Shown one piece after another: positions 28,801-38,305 of a stretch of DNA of 64,000 nucleotides. The notes under the pieces are model-generated. The model did not search any database, had not been told where the DNA came from, and worked only from the letters and a program-made list of their open reading frames with translations. Every line of letters starts with the position of its first letter. Position 1 is the first letter of the stretch. Made by a program: the position numbers and the translations under genes. This DNA is from Aeromonas caviae (GTDB lineage: Bacteria > Pseudomonadota > Gammaproteobacteria > Enterobacterales > Aeromonadaceae). The DNA lies in NCBI RefSeq assembly GCF_000819785.1, contig NZ_CDBK01000094.1, positions 21,273-85,272 on the forward strand, in the 5' to 3' direction.

Positions 28801-29837
28801 GTGAAGTCGAACTCCTTGTTCAGGGCGGCGGACTCCATGAGTCCGACCATCATGACGGCATCGCCACTGCGCAGCAATGCCAACGCCTCCTCCCGGCTGG
28901 CGGCGGGTACCAGCTCGAAGCGCAGTCCCGTCTGCCGACTCACTTCCCGCAAGACGTCCGCACTCCAGCCAATGAGCTCTCCCTGCCGGTTGACACCGCT
29001 GTATGGCATGAAGCCGGGATCCGCCACCATCTTGATGGTGTGGGCCTTGCCGACCAGCCAGGCCTGCTCCTTGTCGGTAAAATGCAGGGGATTCACATCC
29101 TGCTCACCCTGAGGCAGATACTTGCCCAGATCCCGGTAGAGACTGCCCGGCGGCAAATAGCGGATGGCTGTGTCCACCAGCTCCAGCAACTCGGGCTGGT
29201 TGCGCATCATCAGCCGATAGCTGATGACCAGATCGTCGCTGCGAAGACGGCGAAGGCGCAGCCCTTCATCCGGGTACTCCCGCATCAGGTAGCGCAGTTG
29301 CAGATAATCACCGAGATAGGCGCTGCCCTTGCCGGCCACCAGGGCGCCATACCAGTTCTCGGCATCGGTCAGCAGTTGCTGGGATGAACCAGGATAGAGA
29401 CGCTTCAGGGTCTCCTGGGCCTGCCAGATGGGTGACACCAGAAACTGCGCCTGATCGAGCTCACCCCGATAGAGGATGGCAGACTCCGCTTCCAGCATGG
29501 CGCGGCTCAAGACGGTATCGCTCGAGTTCGACCGGGCAGGCCCGACGTGAGGAATGAGATCGCAGCGCCCGTGCAGCAGATCCTGCGTCACGGCTGCCCA
29601 GCTCGGCCGCTTCTCGACATGCACCGGTACCGGCAACAGCTCTGCCAGCCGCGTCATGCGATCGATAAGCAGGCCCCCCTCCGCCTCCAGATAGGGAGGA
29701 CGTTGCAGGGCCGGGTAACAGAAGGTCAGTCCGGTGAGCGAATCGGCATAAGCCTGGGCATCCGGTGACAGCGGGAGTATGGCGGCACGCAGTGGCAAAG
29801 CCAGCAGCGCGCCGGACAACAGAAGGATTTTTATCAT
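25896..29837 (-). CDS. BvgS/VieS-like unorthodox hybrid sensor histidine kinase
   Basis: This 1313-residue protein is a hybrid two-component kinase. Domain order: signal peptide (1-19), two periplasmic solute-binding (Venus flytrap) domains (about 30-240 and 255-480), a transmembrane helix (about 493-513), two PAS regions (about 535-625 and 640-760), HisKA with His787 in SHEIRTPMNAM, the ATPase domain with NLLSNAIKF and GTGLGLAICRQ, a receiver domain with Asp1141 in TDLQMPVMDG, and a C-terminal Hpt domain with His1265 in ALHKMKGAA. This layout is that of BvgS, EvgS and VieS. Its likely partner is the response regulator directly downstream. The ligand is unknown. Confidence 0.92.
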   Translation of the reverse strand: MIKILLLSGALLALPLRAAILPLSPDAQAYADSLTGLTFCYPALQRPPYLEAEGGLLIDRMTRLAELLPVPVHVEKRPSWAAVTQDLLHGRCDLIPHVGPARSNSSDTVLSRAMLEAESAILYRGELDQAQFLVSPIWQAQETLKRLYPGSSQQLLTDAENWYGALVAGKGSAYLGDYLQLRYLMREYPDEGLRLRRLRSDDLVISYRLMMRNQPELLELVDTAIRYLPPGSLYRDLGKYLPQGEQDVNPLHFTDKEQAWLVGKAHTIKMVADPGFMPYSGVNRQGELIGWSADVLREVSRQTGLRFELVPAASREEALALLRSGDAVMMVGLMESAALNKEFDFTRMVATSRYALVSRSKRGPVSLADVSGKVVVPRMLYDPGLLARFGQHEWEVTDNLLQGLAAVRHGDAQAMLAELYQLQYPIRNNQLSELTITELPERFGLGFAIRPEQTSLAGVLDQSLMTLNDRQVDELVQRWRHLVVNQQEGVSYGFWLGSVLLALLISMAVIWSVWRSRQQLAQEARERHKVEQALALESKFRESLFQALPVPVFLRNDKGEVIKRNKRAKRMEARYAADLVLPAPQLQGAEGELALHEQVYSYAQIPLRLGPQAPAGDLIALSDISALRERTRLLRQAERRLRALTNTVPGVVLQFTLLGGAITRVEFVSRGSHELLGLASQQIRVNPNETLTRISHQDRREMRAPMLAMLQAGRPFSHLLRYQHPAKGTRWLQFSGRGRRQGEGWRIYGVVQDVTARVEQEHSLQLSHEQAQQAVLAKGRFLAAVSHEIRTPMNAMLGLLEWLEQTELNAEQASVLAHVRQAGNELLGLLNDVLDFSRNETRQLRLSVQPTDLVELCEHVAAVHWSKARSRHLQLRLALDPALPALMELDPHRVQQVLHNLLSNAIKFSERGEVVLWARRQGEWILCGVDDEGPGISAELLPRLFQPFEQGEEPGQPRAQGTGLGLAICRQLMEQMGGEIRVEPLARGGSRFLCSLPLRHAQEKAPWQPRVKTVSLQLLPGELEYMRAWLAAFGVAEDPAAPCLGAMQDDGGLRAWYWQGEPWIPGSVVSLLQPRLVRGAEEITDLPGAGRRVLLVEDHEVNRMLISMQLGQLGARVLSAANGRLALEILQSESVDLVLTDLQMPVMDGAELCRQLHADERWQHLPVYVITADLSEQAAQRLAECGCQGHLDKPVLLRDLAVLLRTVFGPHDGGKAPQPTAALSLPVSLSPALVDIYLASVHQDLADIERCVTQGDEKALNTALHKMKGAAKMVGATPLVEVIDRWQEAPGHPLGAALRQCVEEVCRQLGERA

Positions 29838-29845
29838 CGGAATGG

Positions 29846-29872
29846 AAAAGCCAGGCGATTGCCTGGCTTTTT
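29846..29872 (-). terminator. Terminator after ihfA
   Basis: AGCCAGGC (29849-29856) and GCCTGGCT (29861-29868) form a stem with loop GATT, flanked by A on the left and T on the right. On the minus strand it directly follows the ihfA stop and ends just before the hybrid kinase gene. Confidence 0.8.
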
Positions 29873-29873
29873 G

Positions 29874-30170
29874 TCACTCGTTGGGTTCAACATTTTCTAC
29901 CCTGGCCTTGAGCTTCTGGCCGGGCCGGAAGGTCACCACGCGACGGGCGCTGATGGGAATATCCTCCCCCGTCTTGGGGTTGCGTCCGGGACGCTGGTTC
30001 TTCTCGCGAAGATCGAAGTTACCGAAGCCGGAAATCTTGACCTGTTCGCCACGCTCGAGCGCCTGTCTGATCTCCTCAAAGAAGGCTTCCACCATATCTT
30101 TGGCTTCACGCTTGCTCATCCCGAGCTGGGTGAACAGGTGCTCTGCAATGTCGGCTTTGGTAAGCGCCAT
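29874..30170 (-). CDS. ihfA: Integration host factor subunit alpha
   Basis: IHF is a heterodimeric DNA-bending protein used in transcription, replication and recombination. The 98-residue product starts [19 protein letters not shown] and carries the HU/IHF signature [21 protein letters not shown], with the Pro-containing tip of the beta arm that intercalates in DNA. Length equals that of E. coli IhfA (99). It lies 3 bases after pheT, the standard arrangement pheST-ihfA. Confidence 0.97.
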   Translation of the reverse strand: MALTKADIAEHLFTQLGMSKREAKDMVEAFFEEIRQALERGEQVKISGFGNFDLREKNQRPGRNPKTGEDIPISARRVVTFRPGQKLKARVENVEPNE

Positions 30171-30173
30171 AGA

Positions 30174-32561
30174 TCAATCCCTCAAGGATGCATTCAACTC
30201 TTCACCGAGGGCCCGCACGACATTGTCCACGGTCTCGGCGATCTCTTTCTCCTCCAGGGTGCGCTGGGTGTCTTGCAACACCAGGCTGATGGCCAGGCTC
30301 TTCTTGTCCTCTGCCATACCAGCGCCCTGGTATACGTCGAACAAGTTTATTCCAACTAACTGATTTCCGCCAACTTTTTTAATTACTGCCAGAACGTCGC
30401 CTGCCAGGATCTGTCTGTCAACCACCACGGCGATATCGCGACGGTTGGCCGGGAACTTGGATACTTCGGCAGCAACCGGCACCTTGGCCGGCGTCAGTTT
30501 GTCCAGCTCCAGCTCGAACATGACAGCGCGGCTCTTGAGCCCCAGCTTCTTCTCGAGGCTCGGATGGATCACGCCGATGTGGCCGATCACGACGCCATTG
30601 CGCAGAATGGCTGCGCTCTGGCCCGGATGCAGGGCACTGTGCTCGGTGCGCTCGAAGGTGAAGGTAGCCCCTTCTGCAGTCAGATCCAGTACCGCTTCCA
30701 GGTCACCCTTCAGATCGAAGAAGTCGACGGGACGGGCCTTGACATCCCAGTGCTCGTCCCCCTGGTTGCCGGTGATGATGCCGGCCAGCATGGGCTCCTG
30801 ACGGATGCCGTTCTCGGCATTCTCGTCCTTGATGAAACGCAGGCCCTGCTCGAACAGGCGCACGCGCGGCTGCTGACGGTTCTGGTTGTAGACCACCGCC
30901 TGCACCAGACCCGGGAACAGAGAGACGCGCATGGCGGACATCTCGACGGAGATCGGGTTCGGCAGCACGATGGCATCGCTCTGCGGGAACAGGGTCTGCT
31001 GAGCCTTGGGATCGACGAAGCTGTAGGTGATCGCTTCCTGGAAACCGCGGTCAACCAGCAGGTCGCGCACGCGCTTCAAGGTTACCTGCCCTTCTGCCTG
31101 CTCTACCATCGCGAGGGATGCGGCGGGTTTGAGGTTCGGGATGTTGTTGTAGCCGTAGATACGGGCCACTTCCTCGATGAGGTCTTCCTCGATGGCGATG
31201 TCGAAACGCCAGGAGGGAGCCAGCGCGGTCCAGCCGTCAGCATCCACGGTTACCTGCATGCCCAGACGAGTCAGAATTTCGACCACCTGCGCATCCGCCA
31301 CGCTGATGCCGATCACCTTGTCGAGCTTGGTGCGGCGCAGCTTGATGGGGGCAGCCTTCGGCAGATGGGCATCGGATTTGACTTCGATGACCGGACCCGC
31401 TTCACCGCCGCAGATATCCAGCAGCAGACGGGTGGCACGATCCATCACCTTGGCCTGCAGCTCGGGATCCACCCCGCGCTCGAAGCGGTGGGAGGAGTCG
31501 GTGTGCAGACCGTAGGCACGGGCACGGCCGGTGATGGAGAGCGGCGCGAAGAAGGCGCACTCCAGCAGGATGTCGGTAGTGGTCTCGGAGACACCGGTGC
31601 GATCGCCGCCGAAGATGCCGGCCATGCAGGCAGGGCCTTTGGCGTCGGCAATCACGAGCGTGGTCTCTTTGAGCTTCACCTCGTTGCCATCGAGCAGAGT
31701 CATGGGCTCGTCGGCACGGGCGCGGCGCACCACCAGTTCCCCTTCAAGCGTCGCCAGGTCGAAGGCGTGCATCGGCTGGCCGTATTCCAGCAGCAGGTAG
31801 TTGGTGATGTCGACAATAGCGTCGATGGAACGGATGCCGCCACGGCGCAGCTTTTCCTGCATCCAGAGCGGGCTCTGGGCCTGCAGGTTCAGCCCCTTGA
31901 TGACACGGCCGAGATAACGGGGGCAATCCGCCGGCGCTTCAACCCGGATCGGGAAGGTGGCATCACAGGTGGCAGCAGCCGGCGCCCAGGTCGGCTCGAC
32001 CACGTCCACGCTGTTGAGCACGCCGATTTCACGGGCCAGACCCGCGATGCCTAGGCAGTCGGCACGGTTCGGGGTCAGATCCACATCGATGCTGACGTCG
32101 TTGAGCGCGAGGTATTCACGGATATCGGCCCCGATGGGGGCATCCAGCGGCAGCTCGATGATGCCATCGGCCTCGACGTCGATGCCCAGCTCGCTGAAGG
32201 AGCAGAGCATGCCGTGGGACGGCTGGCCGCGCAGCTTGGCTTTCTTGATGGTGAAATCACCCGGCAGGGTCGCCCCGACCTTGGCCACGCACACTTTAAG
32301 GCCGGCGCGGCAGTTCGGCGCACCGCAGACGATGTCCAGCAGCTCGGCCTCGCCCACGTTGACCTTGGTCACCCGCAGCTTGTCGGCGTCCGGGTGCTGG
32401 GCGCACTCGACCACTTCACCCACGACCACATTGTTGAACTGGCCGGCCACCGCTTCCACGGCGTCCACTTCCAGACCGGCCATGGTGATCTGCTCGGCCA
32501 GTGCATTGTCACTCAACTCGGTGCGGACCCACTCCATCACCCAGGATTTACTGAATTTCAT
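30174..32561 (-). CDS. pheT: Phenylalanyl-tRNA synthetase beta subunit
   Basis: PheT with PheS charges tRNA-Phe and edits mischarged tyrosine. The 795-residue length equals E. coli PheT. It begins [16 protein letters not shown], followed by an EMAP/tRNA-binding domain (about 40-155, including [13 protein letters not shown]), the B3/B4 editing domain with [13 protein letters not shown]5 and the catalytic-like core, and ends with the FDX-ACB anticodon domain ([15 protein letters not shown]). It lies 12 bases downstream of pheS and just before ihfA. Confidence 0.97.
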   Translation of the reverse strand: MKFSKSWVMEWVRTELSDNALAEQITMAGLEVDAVEAVAGQFNNVVVGEVVECAQHPDADKLRVTKVNVGEAELLDIVCGAPNCRAGLKVCVAKVGATLPGDFTIKKAKLRGQPSHGMLCSFSELGIDVEADGIIELPLDAPIGADIREYLALNDVSIDVDLTPNRADCLGIAGLAREIGVLNSVDVVEPTWAPAAATCDATFPIRVEAPADCPRYLGRVIKGLNLQAQSPLWMQEKLRRGGIRSIDAIVDITNYLLLEYGQPMHAFDLATLEGELVVRRARADEPMTLLDGNEVKLKETTLVIADAKGPACMAGIFGGDRTGVSETTTDILLECAFFAPLSITGRARAYGLHTDSSHRFERGVDPELQAKVMDRATRLLLDICGGEAGPVIEVKSDAHLPKAAPIKLRRTKLDKVIGISVADAQVVEILTRLGMQVTVDADGWTALAPSWRFDIAIEEDLIEEVARIYGYNNIPNLKPAASLAMVEQAEGQVTLKRVRDLLVDRGFQEAITYSFVDPKAQQTLFPQSDAIVLPNPISVEMSAMRVSLFPGLVQAVVYNQNRQQPRVRLFEQGLRFIKDENAENGIRQEPMLAGIITGNQGDEHWDVKARPVDFFDLKGDLEAVLDLTAEGATFTFERTEHSALHPGQSAAILRNGVVIGHIGVIHPSLEKKLGLKSRAVMFELELDKLTPAKVPVAAEVSKFPANRRDIAVVVDRQILAGDVLAVIKKVGGNQLVGINLFDVYQGAGMAEDKKSLAISLVLQDTQRTLEEKEIAETVDNVVRALGEELNASLRD

Positions 32562-32573
32562 GTTCTCTCGCCC

Positions 32574-33596
<1,023 letters not shown>

Positions 33597-33624
33597 CTAA
33601 ATAAGGTCAAGAGGGGAATAATAC

Positions 33625-33665
33625 AAAAAAAGCCCCTTGGCTGACCATAGTTATGACGGGCTTTT
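33625..33665 (-). terminator. Hairpin with U run in pheS leader, possible attenuator
   Basis: On the minus strand AAAAGCCC (33665-33658) pairs with GGGCTTTT (33635-33628), followed by a T run, with a 22-base loop. It lies about 70 bases upstream of the pheS start, where E. coli has the pheM attenuator. I see no convincing Phe-rich leader peptide upstream of it. Confidence 0.5.
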
Positions 33666-33817
33666 CTCCCTGCAAATCATTTTGTTATATGGAAAAGCCA
33701 CAAGCCAGATGCAACAGGATTGAGACAAGCGTCGTTTGTTCTAGTTTGTTGGCATATGGAAGGATAAAGCATTCATGAACGTGGCATGCTACCTGCCAAC
33801 GCTCAAAAATGAGCAAC

Positions 33818-33842
33818 AAAAAAGGAGGCCTGAGCCTCCTTT
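33818..33842 (-). terminator. Terminator after rplT
   Basis: AAAGGAGGC (33821-33829) and GCCTCCTTT (33834-33842) form a 9-bp stem with loop CTGA. On the minus strand it is followed by a run of T. It ends the thrS-infC-rpmI-rplT transcript 20 bases after the rplT stop. Confidence 0.8.
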
Positions 33843-33862
33843 ATTTTTATAACAGAACTGGA

Positions 33863-34219
33863 TTAGACCAGAGCTGCTTTAGCTTTTTCAACCAGGGCGG
33901 TGAAAGCCAGCTTGTCGTGAACGGCGATATCGGACAGGATCTTGCGATCGATCTCGATGGAAGCCTTCTTCAGACCGTCGATCAGACGGCTGTAGGACAG
34001 GCCGTTCTGACGGGCTGCAGCGTTGATACGCGCAATCCACAGCTGACGGAACTGACGCTTCTTCTGGCGACGGTCACGGTAGGCATACTGACCAGCTTTG
34101 GTTACCGCTTGTACCGCTACGCGGTAGACACGGGAACGGGCGCCGTAGTAACCCTTGGCGGCTTTCATTACTTTCTTGTGACGAGCGCGAGCGGTCACAC
34201 CACGTTTAACTCTTGGCAT
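33863..34219 (-). CDS. rplT: 50S ribosomal protein L20
   Basis: L20 is needed early in 50S assembly and represses translation of its own operon by binding the rpmI-rplT leader. The 118-residue protein equals the E. coli length and starts [19 protein letters not shown], a long basic tail that reaches into 23S rRNA, followed by a helical globular part ([17 protein letters not shown]). It lies 15 bases after rpmI. Confidence 0.98.
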   Translation of the reverse strand: MPRVKRGVTARARHKKVMKAAKGYYGARSRVYRVAVQAVTKAGQYAYRDRRQKKRQFRQLWIARINAAARQNGLSYSRLIDGLKKASIEIDRKILSDIAVHDKLAFTALVEKAKAALV

Positions 34220-34234
34220 TTTTCACATCCCCCC

Positions 34235-34432
34235 TTATGCGTACGGCAGACAAGCGACAACACGTTTGTGGTCGGCAGCGGAAACAAAGAACTTCGGTCC
34301 CAGCTGACGCTTACGCTTGCTGCTCTTCTTGGTCAGGATGTGACGCAGGTGGTTGTGCTTGCACTTGAAGCGACCTGAGCCAGTCTTCTTGAAGCGCTTT
34401 GCCGCGCCCCGGTTGGTTTTCATCTTCGGCAT
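34235..34432 (-). CDS. rpmI: 50S ribosomal protein L35
   Basis: L35 is a small basic 50S protein. The 65-residue product equals the E. coli length, starts [18 protein letters not shown] and contains the conserved [22 protein letters not shown] region split around residue 30. It lies between infC and rplT in the usual order. Confidence 0.98.
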   Translation of the reverse strand: MPKMKTNRGAAKRFKKTGSGRFKCKHNHLRHILTKKSSKRKRQLGPKFFVSAADHKRVVACLPYA

Positions 34433-34518
34433 TTCATACTCCGCATTGTGAGTGACAACAAAATCGCAAGGCGAACCGACTCATGGGGCCAGCCCCATGA
34501 GTCAATTTCTTGTGGGCC

Positions 34519-35067
34519 TTAAGATTTCTTCTTGGGTGCGAGGACCATCACAGCTTGACGGCCTTCGACTTTCGGGAACGATTCGACTACGGCCAGCTCT
34601 TCCAGATCGTTCTTGACGCGCTCGAGAACCTTGATACCAAGATCCTGGTGGGCCATTTCACGACCACGGAAGCGCAGGGTGACCTTTGCCTTGTCCCCGT
34701 CTTCCAGAAAGCGAACCAGGTTGCGTAGTTTTACCTGATAGTCGCCTTCGTCGGTGCCAGGACGGAATTTGATTTCCTTGACCTGAACGACTTTCTGCTT
34801 TTTCTTCTGTTCTTTGGTGGTCTTGCTCTTTTCGTAGAGGAATTTGCCGTAATCCATGATCCGGCAAACGGGCGGCTCAGCGTTCGGACTGATCTCGACC
34901 AGATCCACTCCTGCCTCAAGGGCCAAGTTCAGCGCATCCTGAATGGAGGTGATGCCAATGGCTTCACCATCCAGACCAGTCAGACGAACTTCTTTCAGAC
35001 GGATCTCTTCATTGATCCGGTGAGCGCGGGCTTGCGGTTGCTTGCCCAGTTTTTTTCCGCCTTTTAT
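34519..35067 (-). CDS. infC: Translation initiation factor IF-3, ATA start codon
   Basis: IF-3 binds the 30S subunit and rejects non-canonical start codons. The 182-residue product covers the N-terminal domain ([19 protein letters not shown]), linker ([13 protein letters not shown]) and C-terminal domain ([18 protein letters not shown]). The first ATG, at 34926, would remove 47 conserved residues. Reading upstream, the frame aligns with E. coli IF-3 back to KGGK, preceded by ATA at 35067 where E. coli has ATT. GGAGGAAT overlaps the thrS stop and is at the correct distance. A rare start lets IF-3 inhibit its own translation. Confidence 0.92.
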   Translation of the reverse strand: MKGGKKLGKQPQARAHRINEEIRLKEVRLTGLDGEAIGITSIQDALNLALEAGVDLVEISPNAEPPVCRIMDYGKFLYEKSKTTKEQKKKQKVVQVKEIKFRPGTDEGDYQVKLRNLVRFLEDGDKAKVTLRFRGREMAHQDLGIKVLERVKNDLEELAVVESFPKVEGRQAVMVLAPKKKS

Positions 35068-35070
35068 AGC

Positions 35071-36999
35071 TTATTCCTCCACTTTCTTTTGTCCGCGGGT
35101 CTGAACTTCCTGGGTCAACAGAGCAATCAGCTCTTCAACAGGATAAGAGCCCAGGTCAGCCCCTTTACGAGTACGCACTGCAATCTTGCCGGCTTCTACT
35201 TCTTTGTCGCCGCAGACCAGCATGAAGGGTACTCGCTTCAAAGTATGCTCGCGGATTTTAAAGCCAATCTTCTCATTTCTCAAGTCCGCTTTTGCGCGAA
35301 GGCCCGCATCATTCAATGCCTTGGCAACTTTCACAGCATAATCGGCCTGGTTATCCGTGATATTCATGACCACGGCCTGGGTCGGCGCCAGCCAGGTCGG
35401 GAACAGACCGGCGTACTCTTCCGTCAGGATCCCGATGAAGCGCTCCAGCGAGCCCAGAATGGCGCGGTGGATCATCACGGGGATGTGGCGCTCGTTGTCT
35501 TCGCCCACATAGGTGGCGCCAAGACGGCCCGGCAGGGCAAAGTCGAGCTGCACGGTACCACACTGCCAGGCACGATCAAGGCAATCGTGCAGGGTGAACT
35601 CGATCTTGGGACCGTAGAAAGCCCCCTCGCCCGGTTGCAGGTCGAACTTCAGGCCGTTGAGTTCCAGCGCCTCGGCCAGCGCGGCCTCCGCGCGATCCCA
35701 GGCTTCATCAGAGCCGATACGCTGCTCCGGACGGGTCGAGAGCTTGACCACGATGTTTTCGAAACCGAAGGTACCGTAGACGTCATAGACCATGCGGATG
35801 CACGCAGACACCTCTTCCATGATCTGCTCTTCGGTACAGAAGATGTGGGCGTCATCCTGGGTGAAACCCCGTACCCGCATCAGGCCGTGCAGGGAGCCTG
35901 ACGGCTCGTTGCGGTGGCAGGAGCCGAACTCGGCCATGCGCAGCGGCAGATCGCGGTAGGATTTCAAACCCTGGTTGAAAATCTGCACGTGACCCGGGCA
36001 GTTCATCGGCTTGATGGCGTACTCGCGGTTTTCGGACTGGGTGGTGAACATGGCCTGGGCGTATTTCTCCCAGTGACCTGAACGCTCCCACAGCACGCGA
36101 TCCATCATGAAGGGGCCTTTCACTTCCTGATAGTCGTACTCTTTGAGCTTGCCGCGGATGAAGGTTTCCAGCTCGCGGAAAATGGTCCAACCATCGTTGT
36201 GCCAGAACACCATGCCCGGCGCTTCTTCCTGCATGTGGTACAGGTCGAGCTGCTTGCCGATCTTGCGGTGGTCGCGCTTGGCGGCCTCTTCCAGACGCTG
36301 CAAATAGGCCTTGAGCTGCTTCTTGTCAGCCCAGGCGGTGCCGTAGATGCGCTGCAGCATCTTGTTGTTGGAGTCGCCGCGCCAGTAGGCGCCGGACATC
36401 TTCTGCAACTTGAAGTGGTGGCAATGACGCATGTTGGGCACGTGCGGGCCGCGACACATGTCGATGTACTCTTCGTGATGATAGAGACCGGGCTGGTCAT
36501 CACGGGCAATATTCTGATCCAGGATCTCGACCTTGTAGGTCTCGCCACGGGCTTCGAACACGTCGCGCGCTTCCTGCCAGGAGACCTTCTTCTTGATGAC
36601 GTCGTAATCCTTGGCGGCCAGCGCCAGCATGCGCTCTTCCAGGGCAGCCAGATCTTCGTCGGTCAGGGTGCGGTCGAGATCGATGTCGTAGTAGAAACCG
36701 TTGTCGATGACGGGACCGATGGCCATCTTGGTCTGGGGCCAGAGTTGCTTGATGGCATGACCCAGCAGGTGAGCACAGGAGTGGCGCAGAATGTCCAGAC
36801 CTTCTTCGTCTTTGGCGGTGATGATGGCCAGGGAGGCATCGGCTTCGATCAACTCGCAGGCATCCACCAGTTCACCGTTTACCCGACCGGCAATGCACGC
36901 CTTGGCGAGACCGGGACCGATGTCCGCGGCCACATCCATGACGGAAACGGCGTGGGCAAATTGACGTTGGCTGCCGTCAGGCAGAGTAATGATTGGCAT
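35071..36999 (-). CDS. thrS: Threonyl-tRNA synthetase
   Basis: ThrRS charges tRNA-Thr, edits Ser-tRNA-Thr and represses its own mRNA. The 642-residue length equals E. coli ThrS. Domains: TGS (about 1-62, starting [18 protein letters not shown]), the editing domain with the HxxxH motif [11 protein letters not shown], the class II catalytic core with motif 2 in [20 protein letters not shown], zinc ligands including MNCPGH, and the anticodon-binding domain at the end. I use the ATG at 36999; a start 14 codons upstream is not conserved. The stop lies 3 bases before the infC start. Confidence 0.97.
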   Translation of the reverse strand: MPIITLPDGSQRQFAHAVSVMDVAADIGPGLAKACIAGRVNGELVDACELIEADASLAIITAKDEEGLDILRHSCAHLLGHAIKQLWPQTKMAIGPVIDNGFYYDIDLDRTLTDEDLAALEERMLALAAKDYDVIKKKVSWQEARDVFEARGETYKVEILDQNIARDDQPGLYHHEEYIDMCRGPHVPNMRHCHHFKLQKMSGAYWRGDSNNKMLQRIYGTAWADKKQLKAYLQRLEEAAKRDHRKIGKQLDLYHMQEEAPGMVFWHNDGWTIFRELETFIRGKLKEYDYQEVKGPFMMDRVLWERSGHWEKYAQAMFTTQSENREYAIKPMNCPGHVQIFNQGLKSYRDLPLRMAEFGSCHRNEPSGSLHGLMRVRGFTQDDAHIFCTEEQIMEEVSACIRMVYDVYGTFGFENIVVKLSTRPEQRIGSDEAWDRAEAALAEALELNGLKFDLQPGEGAFYGPKIEFTLHDCLDRAWQCGTVQLDFALPGRLGATYVGEDNERHIPVMIHRAILGSLERFIGILTEEYAGLFPTWLAPTQAVVMNITDNQADYAVKVAKALNDAGLRAKADLRNEKIGFKIREHTLKRVPFMLVCGDKEVEAGKIAVRTRKGADLGSYPVEELIALLTQEVQTRGQKKVEE

Positions 37000-37091
37000 T
37001 AGGTGTTTCCTTATACAGTGGTGACCCCTACCAAAGGCCACATGCAGGTTGGAGAAACCCTTTCATGTCCAGCTGTTCACTCCCGAGTTTC

Positions 37092-37108
37092 ACCGTTCAC
37101 AATACGGT
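37092..37108 (-). promoter_or_regulatory. thrS leader hairpin imitating tRNA-Thr anticodon arm
   Basis: On the minus strand ACCGT-ATTGTGA-ACGGT folds into a 5-bp stem with a 7-base loop. The loop has U at position 2 and UGU at positions 3-5, equal to a tRNA-Thr(UGU) anticodon in its normal place. It lies 93-109 bases before the thrS start, matching the upstream arm of the E. coli thrS operator. Confidence 0.55.
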
Positions 37109-37173
37109 TGGTACACGGCAGTGGCACACCATATGGCGTGTGCAAGGCCATCCATTGAGAGGTACAGCGGGGG

Positions 37174-37201
37174 ATTGTATCAGACGCGACAACCCAGACA
37201 A
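37174..37201 (-). promoter_or_regulatory. Probable thrS promoter
   Basis: On the minus strand TTGTCT (37201-37196) and TACAAT (37179-37174) are spaced by 16 bases. Transcription would give a leader of about 165 bases containing the anticodon-like hairpin. Confidence 0.5.
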
Positions 37202-37324
37202 GCTGTCTTGGCGATTTTGCATACCGCTTAAGCGCGGGTGTCAACCTGTCCTACTTGCGAGGGCGCCCTTCTGCTGCCATACCCTGTACCAGATTGAGGC
37301 GTCAGCCAAAGCAAGGAGAGCATG

Positions 37325-37537
37325 ATGTACACCTACGATATTTCATTTCCGGAGCATGCAGAAAAGCTGGTTCATCCGGATCACCTTCTCACGACTCACT
37401 GTCCCGTCCATATCGGTGAGCTGGTGATCCTGGGTGATGGCAGCAAGCGGGAGGTATGCAGCATCGTCCACAGTGCCGAGCGCAGTACCCTCTATGTCAC
37501 GGACGTGACGCCCGGCAAAGTCACCGCCAGCCGTTGA
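37325..37537 (+). CDS. Small soluble protein of unknown function
   Basis: I do not recognise this 70-residue protein. It starts MYTYDISFPEHAEKLVHPDH and has no signal peptide or membrane segment; the C-terminal half (IGELVILGDGSKREVCSIV) looks like a small beta-barrel. AAGGAGAG lies immediately upstream, with good spacing to the ATG at 37325 (an ATG at 37322 is also in frame but too close). It is a single gene between the divergent thrS and a convergent Sel1-repeat gene, 3 bases beyond its end. Confidence 0.65.
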   Translation: MYTYDISFPEHAEKLVHPDHLLTTHCPVHIGELVILGDGSKREVCSIVHSAERSTLYVTDVTPGKVTASR

Positions 37538-37540
37538 TCC

Positions 37541-38131
37541 CTAACCGGCGTTCAGAAAAGAGTGGCCATTGAAATCGAAGGCGCTGCGTCCCTCCTCGGC
37601 CAGCGCCATCTCCTGCAATACCTGTAGTGCCATCTTGTTGCCCTTTTGCGAGGCCTGATAGAGCCACTGCTTCGCCTCGGCCAGTTCAACCCGCCCGTTG
37701 ACCCCCATCAGGTGCAGGATGCCCACCTTCAGCATGGCGGGCACATCACCGTTCCTGGCTGCCAGCTCCATCCAGCGAAACGCCTCGTGCAGATCCCGCT
37801 TCACCCCGGCCCCGCGCAGATAGACCTCTCCCAGCCGATACTGGCCGAAAGCGTCCCCCGCCTGCGCAGCCTGACGATAGAGTCGGATGGCGCGATCCAT
37901 ATCCTGCTCGCTCCCCTGCCCCACTTCATGGCTCCAACCCATCAGCGCCTGTGCCCGTGGCTGGCCCTGCTCCGCCAGGGGCGACCAGATCCGGGTCGCC
38001 TCATCAAAGTGCCCTGTCCGCCAGGCGCGGTTGGCCGCCGCCAGCTCCTGCTCGGTGGAGAGCGGGATCAGACGCCAGATGACCAGCGCAATGAGGGCGA
38101 TGAAGAGCCAGCGGGCGGTAGTAGGTTGCAT
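37541..38131 (-). CDS. Membrane-anchored Sel1-repeat protein
   Basis: The 196-residue protein has one N-terminal transmembrane helix (about 8-25, WLFIALIALVIWRLIPL) and then about four Sel1-like TPR repeats, each with the A-x-x-x-Y-x-x-A-A-x-x-G pattern, for example AIRLYRQAAQAGDAFGQY, AFRWMELAARNGDVPAM and AKQWLYQASQKGNKMAL. Such proteins are protein-interaction scaffolds, here facing the periplasm. It is divergent from the radical SAM gene. The LexA box lies about 145 bases upstream of its start, so SOS control is less likely for this gene than for its neighbour. Confidence 0.8.
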   Translation of the reverse strand: MQPTTARWLFIALIALVIWRLIPLSTEQELAAANRAWRTGHFDEATRIWSPLAEQGQPRAQALMGWSHEVGQGSEQDMDRAIRLYRQAAQAGDAFGQYRLGEVYLRGAGVKRDLHEAFRWMELAARNGDVPAMLKVGILHLMGVNGRVELAEAKQWLYQASQKGNKMALQVLQEMALAEEGRSAFDFNGHSFLNAG

Positions 38132-38274
38132 GACATTTTCCGTGATCTGGTTCGCATTTCGTCTATGTAAACGAAATGTAGCAACAGATCAAGCAGGAGA
38201 TCACCCGGGTTCACCCTCTTTCATGGGGTCGCTCTTTGCGAACTTGCAGTTTAACGGGCTACACAGCAAAATAA

Positions 38275-38290
38275 CTGTATATATAAACAG
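38275..38290 (+). promoter_or_regulatory. LexA (SOS) box before the radical SAM gene
   Basis: CTGT-ATATATAA-ACAG matches the LexA consensus CTGT-N8-ACAG perfectly, with the AT-rich centre typical of strong SOS boxes. It ends 15 bases before the ATG at 38306. Confidence 0.8.
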
Positions 38291-38305
38291 TGCATTGGTG
38301 ATGTG

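Noticed and set aside
33741..33776. Short frame MNALSFHMPTN as pheM leader peptide
   Set aside because: Only one Phe codon and no ribosome binding site.
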